NCBI GenBank assembly: GCA_934569215.1
Contig: CAKTKF010000106.1
Coordinates: 1 to 5,417, forward strand
From: an uncultured Oscillospiraceae bacterium
GTDB lineage: Bacteria > Bacillota > Clostridia > Oscillospirales > Oscillospiraceae
DNA length: 5,417 bases
Direction: 5' to 3'
In this document: positions 4,452 through 5,417 of the stretch, piece after piece
Position numbering within the stretch: the stretch's first letter is position 1
Layout: every line of letters starts with the position of its first letter
Translations under genes and position numbers: made by a program
The notes under the pieces: model-generated
The model's database searches: none
Told to the model about the DNA's origin: nothing
Seen by the model: only the letters and a program-made list of their open reading frames with translations

Positions 4452-5417
4452 ATGGATTTGACAATGGACGGACGGAAGGTGCTGCCCCAGCCGGGACAGA
4501 GCCTGCTGGAACTGGTGAAGCAGCTGGGGCTGGACGGCGGTACGCTGACGGAAAGAGCCCTTGCCGCGAAAATCGCCGGTGAGGTCTTTACATTAAATTA
4601 TATTCCCGTGCGGCAGAAAGAGGCGGAGGTCGACCGTCCGTCCATGCGCCGGGCGATGGCGGCGTCCAACGGCGAAGTTCGTCTGCTCCGCTACGCCGAC
4701 CCGGCAGGCAAGGAGTGCTATATCCGCACGGCGCAGTTCGTCATTTTCCTTGCGATCCGGCAACTGTGGCCGGAGGCGACGGCAAAAATGACCTGTACGC
4801 TGGGTTCCAGCGTGTACATCAGCGTCGGAGGGGCAAAGGATTTTTCCGCTTCGACCCTGAAAGCGCGGGTAAATGAGCTGGTGGGGCAGGACATTCCCCT
4901 GATTCGCCGCCGGGTAAAATTGCAGCAGGCCATCGACCGGTTCCGGCAGGAGGGGCAGACCGATAAGGCAAGGCTCCTATCCTGGCGGACGGCAGACTAC
5001 TTCGACGAGTACGCCTACGCATGTTTCGCCGACTATTACTACGGCGAGATGATGCCCTCTACCGGATACCTGACGGTATGGGATATTCTCCCGGCGGACG
5101 GCGGCTTCGTATTTGTCTATCCGGACGACGGAAATCCGGAGATCTGCGCCAAGGTGCCGCCCATGCCCAACTTTTTCAGCGTTTATAACGAGGGCGAGCG
5201 CTGGGGTGAGCTGATGGAATGCCAGACGGTGGCCGACCTCAACGACTTGACGAATTCCGGCCGCATCCGGGAGCTGATCCGCGTCAACGAGGCTCTTCAC
5301 GAAAAACGGTTTTCCCAGGTGGCCGATCAGGTTTGCCAGAGGGGGGCAAAGGCCGTGCTGCTGGCAGGCCCCAGTTCCTCGGGCAAGACGACCTCGGCGA
5401 ACCGCCTCGCCACCCAG
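4452..5417 (+). CDS. Uridine-kinase-like nucleoside kinase with TGS/SAD-like N-terminus, 3' end cut off
   Basis: The frame is open from the ATG at 4452 to the window edge (322 residues seen; the family is usually about 550). AAGGAGGT at 4437-4444, 7 bases before the ATG, fixes the start. Residues 1 to about 60 resemble a TGS domain, and about 60-230 resemble the second additional domain of threonyl-tRNA synthetase. Recognisable stretches are YIRTAQFVIFLAIRQLWPEA, NELVGQDIPLIRRRV, YYYGEMMPSTGYL, RWGELM and SGRIRELIRVNEALHEKRF. Near the end, LLAGPSSSGKTT holds the Walker A P-loop (Gly306 to Thr313, Lys312) that opens the phosphoribulokinase/uridine kinase domain. The architecture indicates ATP-dependent phosphorylation of a nucleoside in the cytoplasm, probably for pyrimidine salvage. 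The true substrate is unproven for most members. His residues expected in the SAD-like region seem to be replaced. The gene has its own promoter (4381-4409). Confidence 0.9.
   Translation, partial: MDLTMDGRKVLPQPGQSLLELVKQLGLDGGTLTERALAAKIAGEVFTLNYIPVRQKEAEVDRPSMRRAMAASNGEVRLLRYADPAGKECYIRTAQFVIFLAIRQLWPEATAKMTCTLGSSVYISVGGAKDFSASTLKARVNELVGQDIPLIRRRVKLQQAIDRFRQEGQTDKARLLSWRTADYFDEYAYACFADYYYGEMMPSTGYLTVWDILPADGGFVFVYPDDGNPEICAKVPPMPNFFSVYNEGERWGELMECQTVADLNDLTNSGRIRELIRVNEALHEKRFSQVADQVCQRGAKAVLLAGPSSSGKTTSANRLATQ

Noticed and set aside
4457..4462. TTGACA as a possible -35 box
   Set aside because: It lies inside the kinase coding sequence right after the start codon, and no -10 box follows at 16-18 bases.
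4977..5300. Minus-strand open frame opposite the nucleoside kinase
   Set aside because: The plus-strand frame encodes conserved kinase-family motifs through the whole stretch; the antisense product matches nothing I recognise.

Overview
This is a chromosomal window from a spore-forming Bacillota (Firmicutes), most likely a moderately high-GC gut member of the Oscillospirales/Eubacteriales. The evidence is a spoIID sporulation gene, strong AGGAGG-type ribosome binding sites, sigma-A-like promoters, GC-rich coding sequence, a Clostridia-type FeoB with its small Cys-rich partner, and a PadR/HAAS gene pair. The species cannot be named from the sequence. Every convincing gene is on the + strand. 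Gaps are short (63 to 132 bases), and none exceeds 300 bases.

Left part (1-2397): the 3' part of feoB (ferrous iron permease, cut by the window edge) is followed by a strong hairpin and a 58-residue FeoB-associated Cys-rich membrane protein. A good intrinsic terminator at 2355-2397 closes this iron-uptake unit. FeoB carries a long acidic segment, predicted to be extracellular, between its first and second membrane segments.

Middle (2459-3470): a single gene for SpoIID, the peptidoglycan lytic transglycosylase used in engulfment. It has its own ribosome binding site and its own terminator.

Right-middle (3474-4377): a near-consensus extended -10 promoter, with a 13-bp palindrome just after the predicted transcription start, drives a two-gene operon. 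The first gene is a PadR-family repressor. The second, overlapping it by 4 bases, is a HAAS (DUF1700-like) membrane protein. That protein contains a near-perfect copy of the GGADGPT signature of the sodium-pumping decarboxylase beta subunit (OadB family), although the rest of the pump is absent. This is the most unusual item in the window.

Right end (4381-5417): a promoter whose -10 box lies exactly in the loop of a perfect 10-bp inverted repeat leads to a gene for a uridine-kinase-like nucleoside kinase. Its N-terminus resembles the TGS and second additional domains of threonyl-tRNA synthetase. The gene runs off the window just after its P-loop.

The four units (iron uptake, sporulation, PadR circuit, nucleoside kinase) look like independent neighbours. 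No mobile element, tRNA, rRNA or CRISPR array was seen.
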